This document shows, one piece after another, positions 45,910 to 56,223 of a stretch of DNA of 64,000 nt. Source of the DNA: Gymnopilus junonius (taxonomy: Eukaryota > Basidiomycota > Agaricomycetes > Agaricales > Galerinaceae). Position 1 is the first letter of the stretch; every line of letters begins with the position of its first letter. The notes beneath the pieces were generated by a model that was not told the origin of the DNA, ran no database searches, and saw only the letters and a list, made by a program, of their open reading frames with translations. Location: contig JADNYJ010000066.1 of assembly GCA_015501075.1 (NCBI GenBank), positions 1 through 64,000 on the forward strand, written 5' to 3'. The position numbers and the translations under genes are program-made.

Positions 45910-47852
45910 ATGTCTACTAACGACAATAGTACAGTACTCGGTGTCGTCCTCATTGTACGACACGGCGACAGGGAAGGTAATATCATACGCCTATTGCGAG
46001 CGCCAGAACTCCTAACGCTTGACGGGGAACAGGTTTCTATCAAGACCCATTCACATATACTGCCTCGAATACTGCGATAACGCCTCTTGGGAATGTAAAG
46101 CACTTTTCATTTGAATCAAGGTGGATGAAACTGTGCTTAATATTCCTTGCTTTAGGCACAATTGTTCGAACTTGGGCAGGAATTGAGGGGCATCTATCTC
46201 AACCCCTCGTCTTCTTCCTTCATTTCGACCGTCAATTCTAACCTGGTCCAGGATCAGCAAATCCATATTCGTGCCGATGGCGGTGGAGAGCGCGGCGTCA
46301 TTTTTGACTCTGCTGTATCTCTTCTGCAAGGATTATGGCCGCCTACGACGAATTGGTCAACAGCTTTATCCAATGGCTCCACCGTAACTGGACCTCTTGG
46401 GGGATATCAAACTGTACCAAGTAAGATTCTTTTTTCTTTGCCATGAAAGCCTTGCCGAGGAACGTTACAGTCGAGTCTGTTGAACCTGACAATGATATTT
46501 CTCTCGAGGGATGGACTGATTGTAATGTACGTCTTCAATTTCTTATTACTGATCGTATTGCTACAAGTCAAATTAGACTTTCAATGCTGCTACCGCTGCG
46601 TTCTACGCCTCTGCTCTATTTAATCAAACCGCCGCAGAGCATGCTGACTTTATAAACTCTCTTCCACCCTTCTTGGACGGCAGGCCTGCAACTTTGATTA
46701 ACATGGTTCGTTATCAGCTATCCACCTGTCTTCTTGTACTGATTTTGAGATGGTCCGATGTAGTGGAACGTGAGTCCATTTTGTATTTGTTATTTCTGTA
46801 AGTACCTGACTCTATTAACTAGATTTACGACTTCATGAATGTCGAATCCATTCATAATGCCACATTCAATAAAAGCCTTCCCGCAACTTACCTTGCGCAA
46901 GCAAGGGACCTCGCTAATTTCCATGAATGGGGTGTTTTCACCTCTCCTCAACCCAACGGCGTAGGAAATAGTAAGTACTCGGATTATTGTGAAGAACGCA
47001 CATCATAATACCTTGCATATAGTTGGTGCACAGACTATTCTTCCTTCAATAATTAGCAGCATCAACAGCATCACGAATTCATCTGACCCTCTTAAATTCG
47101 TGGTTGAAGCAGTCGCTTACAAGCCATTCCTCTCTCTGTTCAATGTAACCGGTGTTGTGGAAATGAACCCTCAGCTGTTTGGTATTGGTGGGTTTATATT
47201 CTACTGATGATGATGCCACCACGTTGGAACATTATGGCTCACGCGACCTTGCAGTAAATTACGCATCAGCTGTTGCATATGAAGTGCGCCAAACAAGTAG
47301 AGGGGAGCAAGTCATTAGATTCAAGTTCAAGAACGGTACAGATGATGAATTTAACACTTACAACTTCCTGAACACTTCCGGTGACGTTCCTGTTCAGACT
47401 TTTATCAATACTTTGAAGGTTTGGTCAAATTAGTACTGTAAATTTCCGACTTAGACTTACTCTATTTTTGTTTCTTCTCTATCAGCCCATCGGTTTCAAC
47501 GACCTTCCGACGTGGTGCAAGGTTTGCAACAATACGGAAGATAGAGGCTGCGCAAATCTAGAGGCTTCTTGCCCTGCCGCTTCTCAGAACCTTAGCGTCC
47601 ACCATGATCGTGTTAGCCCTGTTGGAGCGGGCTTCATTGGAGCCTGCATCACTCTTGCTCTTATGTTGGGAGCCCTAGGCTTACTCTTCTTCACTGGCGT
47701 CATTTCCATTAACCGAGGCAAAGCCTCCAGACCCTCAACTTCCGACGTAAGCAATGCCTAATCATCCATAGCCATATTATTGTGACAACTAATTTACTTT
47801 TCGAACTTCTCAGTCGGATTCTGAAAGAAACGAGAAGAAAGAGAGGAACTGA
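45910..47852 (+). CDS. Histidine-phosphatase-superfamily membrane protein B
   Basis: Tandem paralogue of the gene at 41930 with the same exon plan. It starts MSTNDNSTVLGVVLIVRHGD, again placing the RHG signature within 20 residues of the N-terminus and leaving no room for a signal peptide. FELGQELRG, HIRADGGGERGVIF, ESVEPDNDISLEGW and FVNYASAVAYEVRQ-like blocks are shared. The distal catalytic strand again lacks HD (GAQTILPSI). The C-terminal membrane helix (VGAGFIGACITLALMLGALG and on) is followed by a charged cytosolic-type tail ending NEKKERN. No frame break is seen. Substrate unknown; possibly a phosphatase or a pseudo-enzyme. Confidence 0.85.
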
Positions 47853-48059
47853 AGGTTAAGGACAGTATTATCTTCTATTTCCCCTTTTTGCAATGTTTGC
47901 GAAGCAGAGTGAAGCGCGAGCTTTGTATTGAATTAAAAACATTTATTTGGATCAAAATGCACGCCGTCCCCAATAAGGGAACGAGAATGGCGTGTGGACA
48001 GAGAGTACGCGAGAACACAGAAAACAAAGTATAAGGAAAGGAAATTTGTTAAGCAAAGG

Positions 48060-50526
48060 TTAAATCGGGTATTTGAGAGATATATTTGTTAAGTATGCAA
48101 AGGCGTCTTTTCTGTAGTCATCCAGGGCTACAACTGGAGGATCATTCCTTGTCGGAGGGAAAGTATAAGCCTGAGGAGACTCGATGGTGTATTCTGGCCA
48201 AGGAATCCCATTTCCGGTGTTCGGATTATGATTCACGGCGAAATTGATAACGTAGTCATCAATAAAGTGTTCCTCAGTGACAAGATCGGAACCATGGTAC
48301 TAAGTTGGAAGACATGTCAAAACCCCTTCGCATGGGAACATCACCAGAACTTACAGAACCGACGAATAATGAGTTTTTAGCTCGTTTACTCACTAAGATT
48401 TCTCACATCAGAGGCCGTCTCAAAACAAGGCGCCAAAAAACTCACAGTAAAACCAGGCCTTTTGCTTTTTAGATAGATTTTGCAAGAATAGTCTTCTTGG
48501 AGCTTGAAAAACTGCGTCGCCTTGGAATGCAGCATTGCGTTTGAATTGAGGAGTGATCGCGTTCAAAAGCCCAGTGTCAAAAGGCGAACCTTGTCTTGGA
48601 TCTGAGGGATAATATGACCACAAAGGCGCAAGTTCTGCAGCTGGAACTTGTGGGAGCCATATTTGGCTGACATAGTCGCGGAATTGTGCGTCTGTGCTAA
48701 AGATGTGTACTACTGAGTAAATCTACAAATTAAATAGTTTGGCAGACGTACGTAATATTAAGCTGAAAGAAAGAAAAGACTGTTCCTTCATCATCACAGT
48801 TGCCTGGAAGAGATTATTACAATCAACGAAAGCAAAAAAGAATCGAGGAATACCTGACACGGTAGGAACATTTGCAAACCGGCCATCTTGAGCCAATTTC
48901 TGGGGGTCATCAAGGAGGAAAGAATCATCTCTCCGTGGAAGATAAGCAAGAACCAAAGACTATCAATGCAGTAAGATGATGTTCTTTGCCTGCAAAGGAA
49001 TGATGCTATTCGCTGACGCACCTGATAAGAGAAGACATTGGGCGTCTTATCCACGGCGTCTTTCAAGACCTTATACGGAACTTCTCGCAAGCAGTCCAAG
49101 GTGTCGTTGGAGTTTGTGCACCCAGTCTCATTCACGAGGAAGTCGTAATAAACCTAAGAAGATATTGCATACGTCAGGTGCTAGAAACAGCAGGCAGATC
49201 ATTACCTGTCCTTTATCCAGAGACCCGACTGGAACCACTGCTCCCGATTGCATGAACGCAGCATGGAAGAGGTCTGTGCTATTACCACCGTAGGCAATTA
49301 GCTGCATGGCAACGGAGATTGAGCCGGCGGATTCTCCCCATCTGAAATATCAAGATGGGTGTGTCAAAAGAATAGGAAGATTGAGTAAACAGTCACTTAC
49401 AGCATGACTTTGGAACTATTTCCACCGAATGCCCCGATGTATTTATTGATCCACTGGAGCGCAAGTCGTTCTGATGCACGAGGTTGAGCAGGACTTCAAA
49501 AATAAATGGTCGAGTTATCTTACGGTCTAGGAGTCCAAGATTCCCAACGCCCGCGTCGTAGACTTCCTTGCCTGGCAGGAAACCAAAAGCTAATTCACAT
49601 CAGCAAAAGGAATATATAATAATAATAAAAGTTTACCAGACACTCTTGGATTAAGAAAAAATATTTTAGTTCAGATATCAAAGTTGAAATGGGCACAGAG
49701 ACAACTTCATACCTATAATTCATGCTTACAAGAATTACTGGGTAACCAAGGGCAACAGAGCGTTGAACGATCCGGACAGATTGAGCATCATACCTGCACA
49801 CTATTGTTTAGCGCTTCTACTTAAGGAGGCAACTTCTACACATTCTTACTGTTCGGTGTCTCCAAATTCAAATGCGCCTATCGAACATGATCAAATAGTA
49901 CGTCGATCATTAGGCAGAAATAGTAGACGTGCTTACCACCGTAGATCCACTACACCGTGTGGTTCAACGCAGGTGAAAAGAAAGAAAGGTTGGGCAACGT
50001 ACAGCAATCACAGGTAACTCATAATCTGCACCTACGAACGACGGCCTGTAGACATTTATTGTAAGACCTGGCAAAGACGATCTTATGAAAGGATTGCTTG
50101 AATTTAATTAATTTGCTTACAATCTTCGTCCTGTACAGCCGTAGCAGCAGCGTTGAGCGCCGGAGAGCTTTTCTGGACGGCAGCAACATCATCTGAAGAG
50201 CTAAGAAGACTTTTTTGCTGAGGACAAGACGGGCCGTAGGCAGTCGCATTAATTGAGCCTTCATATGGACCAAGTATCTGTGGTGGGCGGAATCGAACAC
50301 TGCGATGAATCTCATGTGTAAGTTACTGGAAACTGGGCGCAGAAAAAAATTGATGGACGACAAAATGAAACACTTACGGGGGAGAGGCATATGGTATCCC
50401 AAGAAAGCTGGTGACCGAATTGTTGGTAAGGCCATACACCGTAGCATTATCGAGCTGAACGGGATCAGGAGCGAGGGCTGCGCCCAAGCATGTACCAGTG
50501 AATGCAAGGACCAAAAGACAGAGCAT
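48060..50526 (-). CDS. Secreted type-B carboxylesterase/lipase 2
   Basis: Minus-strand multi-exon gene. It starts at 50526 with a signal peptide ([20 protein letters not shown]) and GIPYASPP, and has a TATA-like GGTATAAAACC about 70 bp upstream (50590-50600). The catalytic triad is visible: WGESAGSIS (nucleophile Ser in G-E-S-A-G, about 49340), CDDEGTVFS (acid, about 48800) and YHGSDLV (His, about 48290). Other family blocks are [22 protein letters not shown] and [14 protein letters not shown]. The last exon ends at 48060 (ISLKYPI, then TAA). It converges with phosphatase paralogue B. Expected to be an extracellular ester hydrolase. Confidence 0.88.
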
Positions 50527-51660
50527 GACCGCAGATGAAGATGTAATAGAACTAGTCCACGTTAGTCAAGGTTCCTCTCCTAGAGGGTAGGTTTTATACC
50601 ATCGCGAAACTAGGGGAAGCGAGTAGCAAGATACGAAGGATCAGTTCTACGTAAGGCTTGGTGGTATTCTGGACTAAAGGAAGCACAATAGAAACCAGAA
50701 AATACCAGCCTCCATTTGATTCGCAGATAAATCGGCTTCATAAATTCCTTTGAGAAAAAGACAGTCTACTAGAGGAAAAAGTGTCAATTCCCTTTCAGTC
50801 CCAATGTCTGCACCGTGAATTCTTTTTATGTAATTGGTAGATCCATTTGAGGTGGCGCCACAGAAGGTGAGTTCTTCCATTGAGCCATTTTGCCATTTAT
50901 CTGGAGTGCAAAGAAGCATAAAAATGGCGCCCATGCATTGGAAATCGTCGAGAACATGGGTGGAAGGAAGCAAAAGCAAAAATGGCGTGGGAAGCCCGGA
51001 CCCGAACGTCCTGCGCCACTCCTTTGACCGCCACTTTCATTACGTTTGCTACTCCGTTAACGATATCACACACTCTCCGGCCCAAAGGATATTTTCCGGA
51101 AGAGTTATTATTCGAATGACTTTGTCTCCCAATCACAGTCGAATTGACGCCCACTCGGAGCAACTTGCAAGCGAATTTCCGGCTGCGCCCCTGCGGCCAA
51201 CCGTCTGTGACTGGGTAGGCACAATGCGTATGTACCGCCCGAGGGCCAATTTTCTTCTCCAGAGATCTCTGAATACCTACCTCCGTTGACCTAGAATGAC
51301 CAATTGACTGAATAGGGCGAAACGTCACAGCTATTGTTTGGCATCCGTTTATGTATCAATCTGACGCATTGACTCTTACTAGGCCTCTAATTTGGGCGAT
51401 TATTTTCGAACCGCACTTTTTGTCTTGGGCCTAAACGCTCACCTGCTATTGATTCGTTCCCGATATCCTGCATAGGTGGCCATGACGGAGATCCCCCTTC
51501 AAGTAATTACAGAGCAATGCGACATTCGCCCTTCCTGGTATAAATACCCCCGTCTCTTCCCCAAATCCCATCTCCAAACCCAACGGAGCTCTGAGCGACT
51601 CGCACCTCAATCGCTCTCATCCCACTACTCACTGGGAATTTTCCACCTAACCAGCACTAC
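50527..51660. other. Intergenic, no gene supported
   Basis: Overlapping ORFs of 101-151 codons on opposite strands at 50834-51328 are mutual shadows with no domain. A TATA-like GGTATAAATA at 51538-51547 stands upstream of the doubtful small ORF at 51661. Confidence 0.4.
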
Positions 51661-51853
51661 CATGGAACGCTCGGGCAGGCTGCATCATAGGCCACCACCC
51701 CATTCTCCGGCTCAAGCTCATGTCACTGACACGTTTCGTCACCCAATGTTACCACAACCTCGACGACCTATCTCGCTTTCGCTCCCCAAGCTCTCGCGAC
51801 TCTCGAGTTTAATCCCAGATCCCCAGTGGCGTTGCTTTCAACCTCAACTATGA
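51661..51853 (+). CDS. Doubtful small Pro/Arg/Ser-rich ORF
   Basis: An ATG at 51662 begins a 63-codon frame (MERSGRLHHRPPPHSPAQAH, ending RCFQPQL). It lies about 115 bp after a good TATA box at 51538. Beyond its stop, a repeat region and a frame ending SSSSCTSDDVDMSD (stop at about 52098) might be a downstream exon, but I could not join them convincingly. Composition is disordered and no family is recognised. It may be non-coding. Confidence 0.25.
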
Positions 51854-51880
51854 GAGCATACGCCGAGGAGCACCCAGCCT

Positions 51881-52020
51881 GCTTCCTCATCTAAACCCCT
51901 GGTATAGATGGAGCAGCCATTCCGCTTCCTCATCTAAAGCCCAGTAATAGGTGGAGCAGCCATCCTGCTTCATCATCTAATCCCACTTCCTCATCTAAAA
52001 CCCGCTTCCTCATCTAAACC
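51881..52020 (+). repeat. Degenerate short tandem repeats
   Basis: Five copies of a 17-19 bp unit (GCTTCCTCATCTAAACCC with variations) start at about 51881, 51923, 51967, 51986 and 52003. The first two are followed by a second shared block, GGTGGAGCAGCCAT or ATGGAGCAGCCAT. The array is compound and irregular. Confidence 0.8.
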
Positions 52021-52673
52021 CGAGGGAAGGGATTCGAGTTGGACCGCCATCGTCCAGCTCTTGTACTTCCGATGATGTGGATATGAGTGATTAGTGTTTC
52101 TTGGACGAAGACGACGAAGAAGAGAATATTCTCTGCGTGTTCGTTGTGCAGAGGATTTGACCTGGGTTATGATGCGTACAAGTGCTTTGGTTTAGATGGG
52201 TACTTTCATATATGATATTGTTCCTTATTCCCATGAATCATTGTATTTCCAATGCAAAGTTTTTTGATTTCAACTTGTCTGATCATGTTTGAGTGAATTG
52301 CAAGAAAATATAAGGGAATTCGGAAGAGAACCGTTTAGTCCTGTTCAATCCATATTAAAGTAAGCTGAACAGCAACAGCATTATGATGTACTGAATGTTC
52401 CCTATACTTTCAACTAAACTGTTATTATTATTGCGCAAGCCGGCGCTCACTCGTTCGGTTACCCATTCGCACCAAGATCCGACGCTCGAGTTCAAGTTCC
52501 GGCTCGCTTCGCGCTCGATCCAGCCTCCACATCAAGACCCCTAGCGACGTCGCAACCGCTCTCGCCTTTCATACGGAGCCTTGTTTGATTGAGCAAGAAG
52601 AGTCAAAACAAGTGGTTGGACAAGGGCGTCATGATGATGAGGCCTCCTTCACGTGAATGAAGCGCGGACCATG
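52021..52673. other. Intergenic, no gene seen
   Basis: No supported coding region. The end is the promoter of the next gene, which has a TATA box at 52674. Confidence 0.4.
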
Positions 52674-52683
52674 TATATAAATA
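52674..52683 (+). promoter_or_regulatory. TATA box of the small-protein gene
   Basis: TATATAAATA lies 119 bp before the ATG at 52793. The region between is C/A-rich leader-like sequence. Confidence 0.65.
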
Positions 52684-52792
52684 GCGTTGACCAAGTCTAG
52701 TGCTCTAATACCCCACACGACCATCATCACCCTCAAAGCTCAAACATTCACCATTGCCCATCCTAAGTCTACCACTAACTCCCCAGAAGAAA

Positions 52793-53324
52793 ATGCTTTC
52801 AGATACAGTCGCCGTACAACACCCTCCTGCTAGTAAGTCTTAGAGTCCTTGGCCCTTGCGTTACTGAAGAGCACTCTATTCGCATTATAAAAGTGAAAGT
52901 AGGCGGCAGGCGCCTTTCCATCTCTGCAAAACATAAGGCTCCACACCCAGCGTAAGGGGCATTTCTTCATACATAGCGGCAAGGCTTCATACTGAGCATA
53001 CCGCACAGCGGACCAACAAAGACGGAGAACGAAGGTTCCACACCTGCCGATTACCCACGTCCTGCACCTCCTCTTGGAACCGCTGATAACAACGAGGCGG
53101 AGTCCACTAACGAGGCTCCTAACCCCAATGCAGTTGTCAATAACAACCACGAGGATGAAATCCCTCCTCCACCCAAGAAAGAGAGAGTTGACAAGAAGAT
53201 AGAGGAGTTCGCACACCGGAAGACGGAGATGACAATGCCTACGAGGGATATGCACGCTGCTAGTCGAGCCGGTGGACAGAACATGAGGATTGGACAGCCC
53301 GCTGGGAGAGGTTTTGGCCTTTAG
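52793..53324 (+). CDS. Small hydrophilic protein of unknown function
   Basis: Exon 1 begins MLSDTVAVQHPPA at 52793 and has a good donor, GTAAGTC, after 52832. The main exon starts near 52993-52998 and runs to TAG at 53322-53324. It reads NEAESTNEAPNPNAVVNNNH, a Pro/Lys core (EIPPPPKKERVDKKIEEF), and a distinct C-terminus (TMPTRDMHAASRAGGQNMRI, then GQPAGRGFGL). The exon junction does not fit exactly: with the acceptor at CGCACAG the phase is off by one, so a base may be missing there or an earlier acceptor may be used. The composition suggests a short, disordered, possibly abundant protein. Family not recognised. Confidence 0.6.
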
Positions 53325-53637
53325 GCAATGGCGTTGGGAGCCAAAACAGGTCCAAAGTTCTGCGGTCATTCCCAGATGTTGCCATGTGAAGCAAAATTGT
53401 ATTTGTACCTCACAAGTGTAAGATAGTCTTCATCTCTTTACCTGCTTGTACTTTAGTGTCAGCACTTCGCTGTTAATCACCTCTCAATGATCAATGCACT
53501 CCTGATGCAGAAATTCATTGGCAGACCGCCCCAATAGTTTTTGGTCATGAAAGCATATATGTATTGCATAGGCATGAACCATAATCTGCGCGTAGAGAAA
53601 ATGCAAAAGATGGGAAGGAAACAGCACAAAATACAAT
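53325..53637. other. Convergent 3' flank
   Basis: About 310 bp between the ends of two convergent genes. No coding signal. Confidence 0.4.
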
Positions 53638-54613
53638 TTAACCGAGGAAGGCTTTGCCCTTCTTGCCCCTGACTTTCTTTGGAGGTGTGGGCTTGGGTCG
53701 CGTTGAGCAGCAATGAGGGCAGAAACACGGGCAAGGGCAGCCTGAAAGAGGAGAAGGGTGTTAGCATCGAGTTCAAGTCAAATAAGATGAAGTCGCGATG
53801 AACAAGAACAAGAGAGAAATAGATAGATAGATGTCATCGCCAAAGAGTCGGATCCTCCGCGTAGGGCAACGAACGGCGTCCGATAGCGACATGGTGAGGT
53901 ATCCACTGGAGTTTGATCGACTCCAGTGGATTGGGTTAATATTGCAAACATGTCCACGCCCTTCCTTCAATTACTTTTCAGTAGTTCCAGAGGGTTCTAA
54001 CGAGAATGCGTCTTTCCAAAGAGAGTCGGGCACCAGATAAAAAGAAAAAGAAGGCGAAAACGGTATGTAAGAACGGCACAAGCAGATACTCACAGTGCGG
54101 AGGTCGGGTCTGTATCCACGTTTAGCGGTGGCGGAGGCAATGCCGAGTGCGCGGCGTCCACCAGACCGTGGGCGGATGGAGGTGACAGCAGTGGCGGAGC
54201 GGACGGCTAAGGGAGAGGCCTTGGTCTTGCGGGTGACAATCTTGATGGCGCCATTTTCCTCCTTGACATCAATGGTCTACAATCATACGTGAGGTCAACA
54301 TTAGCATCCACCTAAGGAATAAATCTGAAGCTGAAGGCACCTTGGAGTTGGCAAGACCAGAGTACTTGTAGGAGTGGAGGTTACGGAGGTTGCCCTACTG
54401 CAAATTTCAGCATTTCACATCTCATGTTACAGCTGGGCAATGGAAGAAACGAGGCACATACGGGCTCCTTGGAGAAGACGGGTCCTTCCGTCACACGCTT
54501 AACGATGAAAGCATTGCTTTTCTGTCGTTGTCATCGCAGATATTAGCCAAGGGGGTTGTGCGGATGAGTGGGCAACGCACGCGGAGGAGGTACCACTGGA
54601 GGTCGTTGGACAT
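53638..54613 (-). CDS. RPL28: 60S ribosomal protein eL28
   Basis: Five exons on the minus strand. The start is at 54613 (MSNDLQWYLLR), followed by KSNAFIVKRVTEGPVFSKEP, GNLRNLHSYKYSGLANSK, TIDVKEENGAIKIVTRKTKA and KRGYRPDLRTAALARVSALI. The end is a basic tail, KPTPPKKVRGKKGKAFLG. This matches eL28 (human RPL28) along its length; the protein is absent from S. cerevisiae but present in many other fungi. It is a structural protein of the large ribosomal subunit. In the last exon one C is missing from the run at 53695-53697 (the minus strand reads GACCCAAG where GACCCCAAG is needed). Without correction the conserved basic tail is lost. For a ribosomal protein this is almost surely a sequence error. 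Confidence 0.93.
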
Positions 54614-54938
54614 TTTGAAGGATTTTGAGGAACGGGCTTCACGACGTGGAACAGTGTCCCAAATCGGATCGGTGGCTGATGAACTGTACAGCTGGCTCTT
54701 GCATAACAAACGCAAATATCGGATCCCTCTTTGCCGCCATTCCGGACCCAATTCCTCTTCAGTACCTTCATACTTTGCCTCTAGCAGCTTCCTTATCGTC
54801 GAATACTGGTCCTGCAAACGCAATACTTACGCAGGAATGAGATATCTAATTTGCATCTCTTCCTGGTCCATGTCCAAATTGCCTACATATTTAAATAATC
54901 GACTACAAAGGGGACAGCTCTCCCTATCTTGACAATTA
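54614..54938. other. Intergenic between eL28 and the thioesterase
   Basis: 325 bp that should hold the ribosomal-protein promoter and the thioesterase terminator, both on the minus strand. Open frames here are shadows. Confidence 0.4.
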
Positions 54939-55593
54939 TTATAGCTTCGCCTTATCCTTTGTGTCCAATTGCAACAACTTCTCGAGCCCTGTCTTCGTCT
55001 CCTTAGCCATCGGGGTACTCTTTCGCGACTTGCTGCCAACAAATACATGGGTATACCCGCCAACCGCCGCCGGTATATCCTTCCCCTGCTCAAAGACACC
55101 AATCTCATACGATACGGAGCTGTTTCCCAAAGTGTTGACGCGCAGACCTAGGTCTAAAACTTGGGGGAACCCGAGGGGCGCGAAGAACTATAGAAGACGT
55201 GATGGAATCGATTAGGGTTGGGCATGTTTCTTCAGAGACGAGAAGGACTGCACCTGACAGTATGACGACACAACAAGGCCGATGAGGGGCGAGGACACGG
55301 GGTCGAGTCCGCAGTTCTCGATGAGGTAGGTGTTGACAATAGAGTCGAAGAGGTGATAATAAATGGAGTTGTTCATATGAGAGTATTGTCGTTGTCACTC
55401 CTAAGGGAAGTAATCCAGATCCGAAGCATGCAGGCAAATCCAAGAAAAGAGGGAAGACAAAGGCAAGAGAACTATCATGAGCTCGTCATCTCTAGTTTGC
55501 GACATTGCCAGAGCTTACCGACCATCGTGTGCGGTATGAGAGGAAGTAGACGTAGTCTGAACGCGTCCTCGATTTGAGATTAGGCTCTCCCAT
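54939..55593 (-). CDS. 4HBT-type (hotdog) acyl-CoA thioesterase
   Basis: Three exons on the minus strand from 55593. Exon 1 reads MGEPNLKSRTRSDYVYFLSY and RTRW. The next continues SDNDQYSHMNNSIYYHLFDS, the hotdog signature in which Asp-x-x-x-H-x-N-N holds the catalytic Asp. It is followed by IVNTYLIENCG, GLRVNTLGNSSVSYEIGVFE and AAVGGYTHVFV. The product is about 155 residues, typical for YbgC/4-hydroxybenzoyl-CoA-thioesterase-like enzymes that hydrolyse acyl-CoA esters. The frame needs one base near 55388 (minus strand GACAA to GACCAA) to join SDND to QYSHMNN. No targeting peptide was evident. Confidence 0.85.
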
Positions 55594-56223
55594 GATTCTG
55601 TTGGGAATATGACACCAAAAGGATCCTGGGTACGCCTTCGCTAAGAAGCTTTCCTGCAAAGCAATTACGAGAGCAGGAGTGACATCTGATAGTGAGGTCT
55701 AGTGAGGAAGGATGGCGAGGAAACCGGTTAGTACTACACCGACCCGAACCTTGCGTAGTTCAAACACCGACACACAAGGCGGGCGCCACTGTCACCTCTC
55801 TCTTACCACACCTTTCTAAAATCTGCAACTAGCCTTCGTAGACCTGGCTTGCTTCCATTATAGAGTAAACATTGCTCGGACTTTCTTAAAACCCGGTCGC
55901 TCCTTTGCTTCTCTCGTAGGGGACCTTTCTTCTGGTACATTTTGCCCTGATGAAAATGGATTCTCTGCCTTTTAAGTCGTGTATAAGTCATTTCTTCAAT
56001 GACATTATTGATATCATCAGATATTGCCGCGAGCACTTTTCTCCCAGCAGAAACCGCAGCGCTCCTCTTAGCTGAAATGTGCGCCAAGGGGCGGCAGGCC
56101 GTTCGTTATCCCACTATTCCTTGGTCCCGAAAGCTTTCAATTCCAGTATGTATAAAGCCAACCTTCTGCAAGGTTGTAAATCTCAGTTTTCGTGTCTGTC
56201 CTGAGGCCCAAAGTCTTCCAACC
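55594..56223. other. Intergenic with promoter of esterase 3
   Basis: TGTATAAAG at 56149-56157 lies about 70 bp before the esterase start at 56224. A 94-codon minus-strand frame at 55803-56087 is basic but has no recognisable features and is not called. Confidence 0.45.

Noticed and set aside
50834..51328. Overlapping 151- and 143-codon ORFs on opposite strands
   Set aside because: They are mutual antisense readings with no coding features on either strand.
55803..56087. 94-codon basic minus-strand ORF
   Set aside because: No homology-like motif, no TATA box or exon context. Basic composition alone is not enough.
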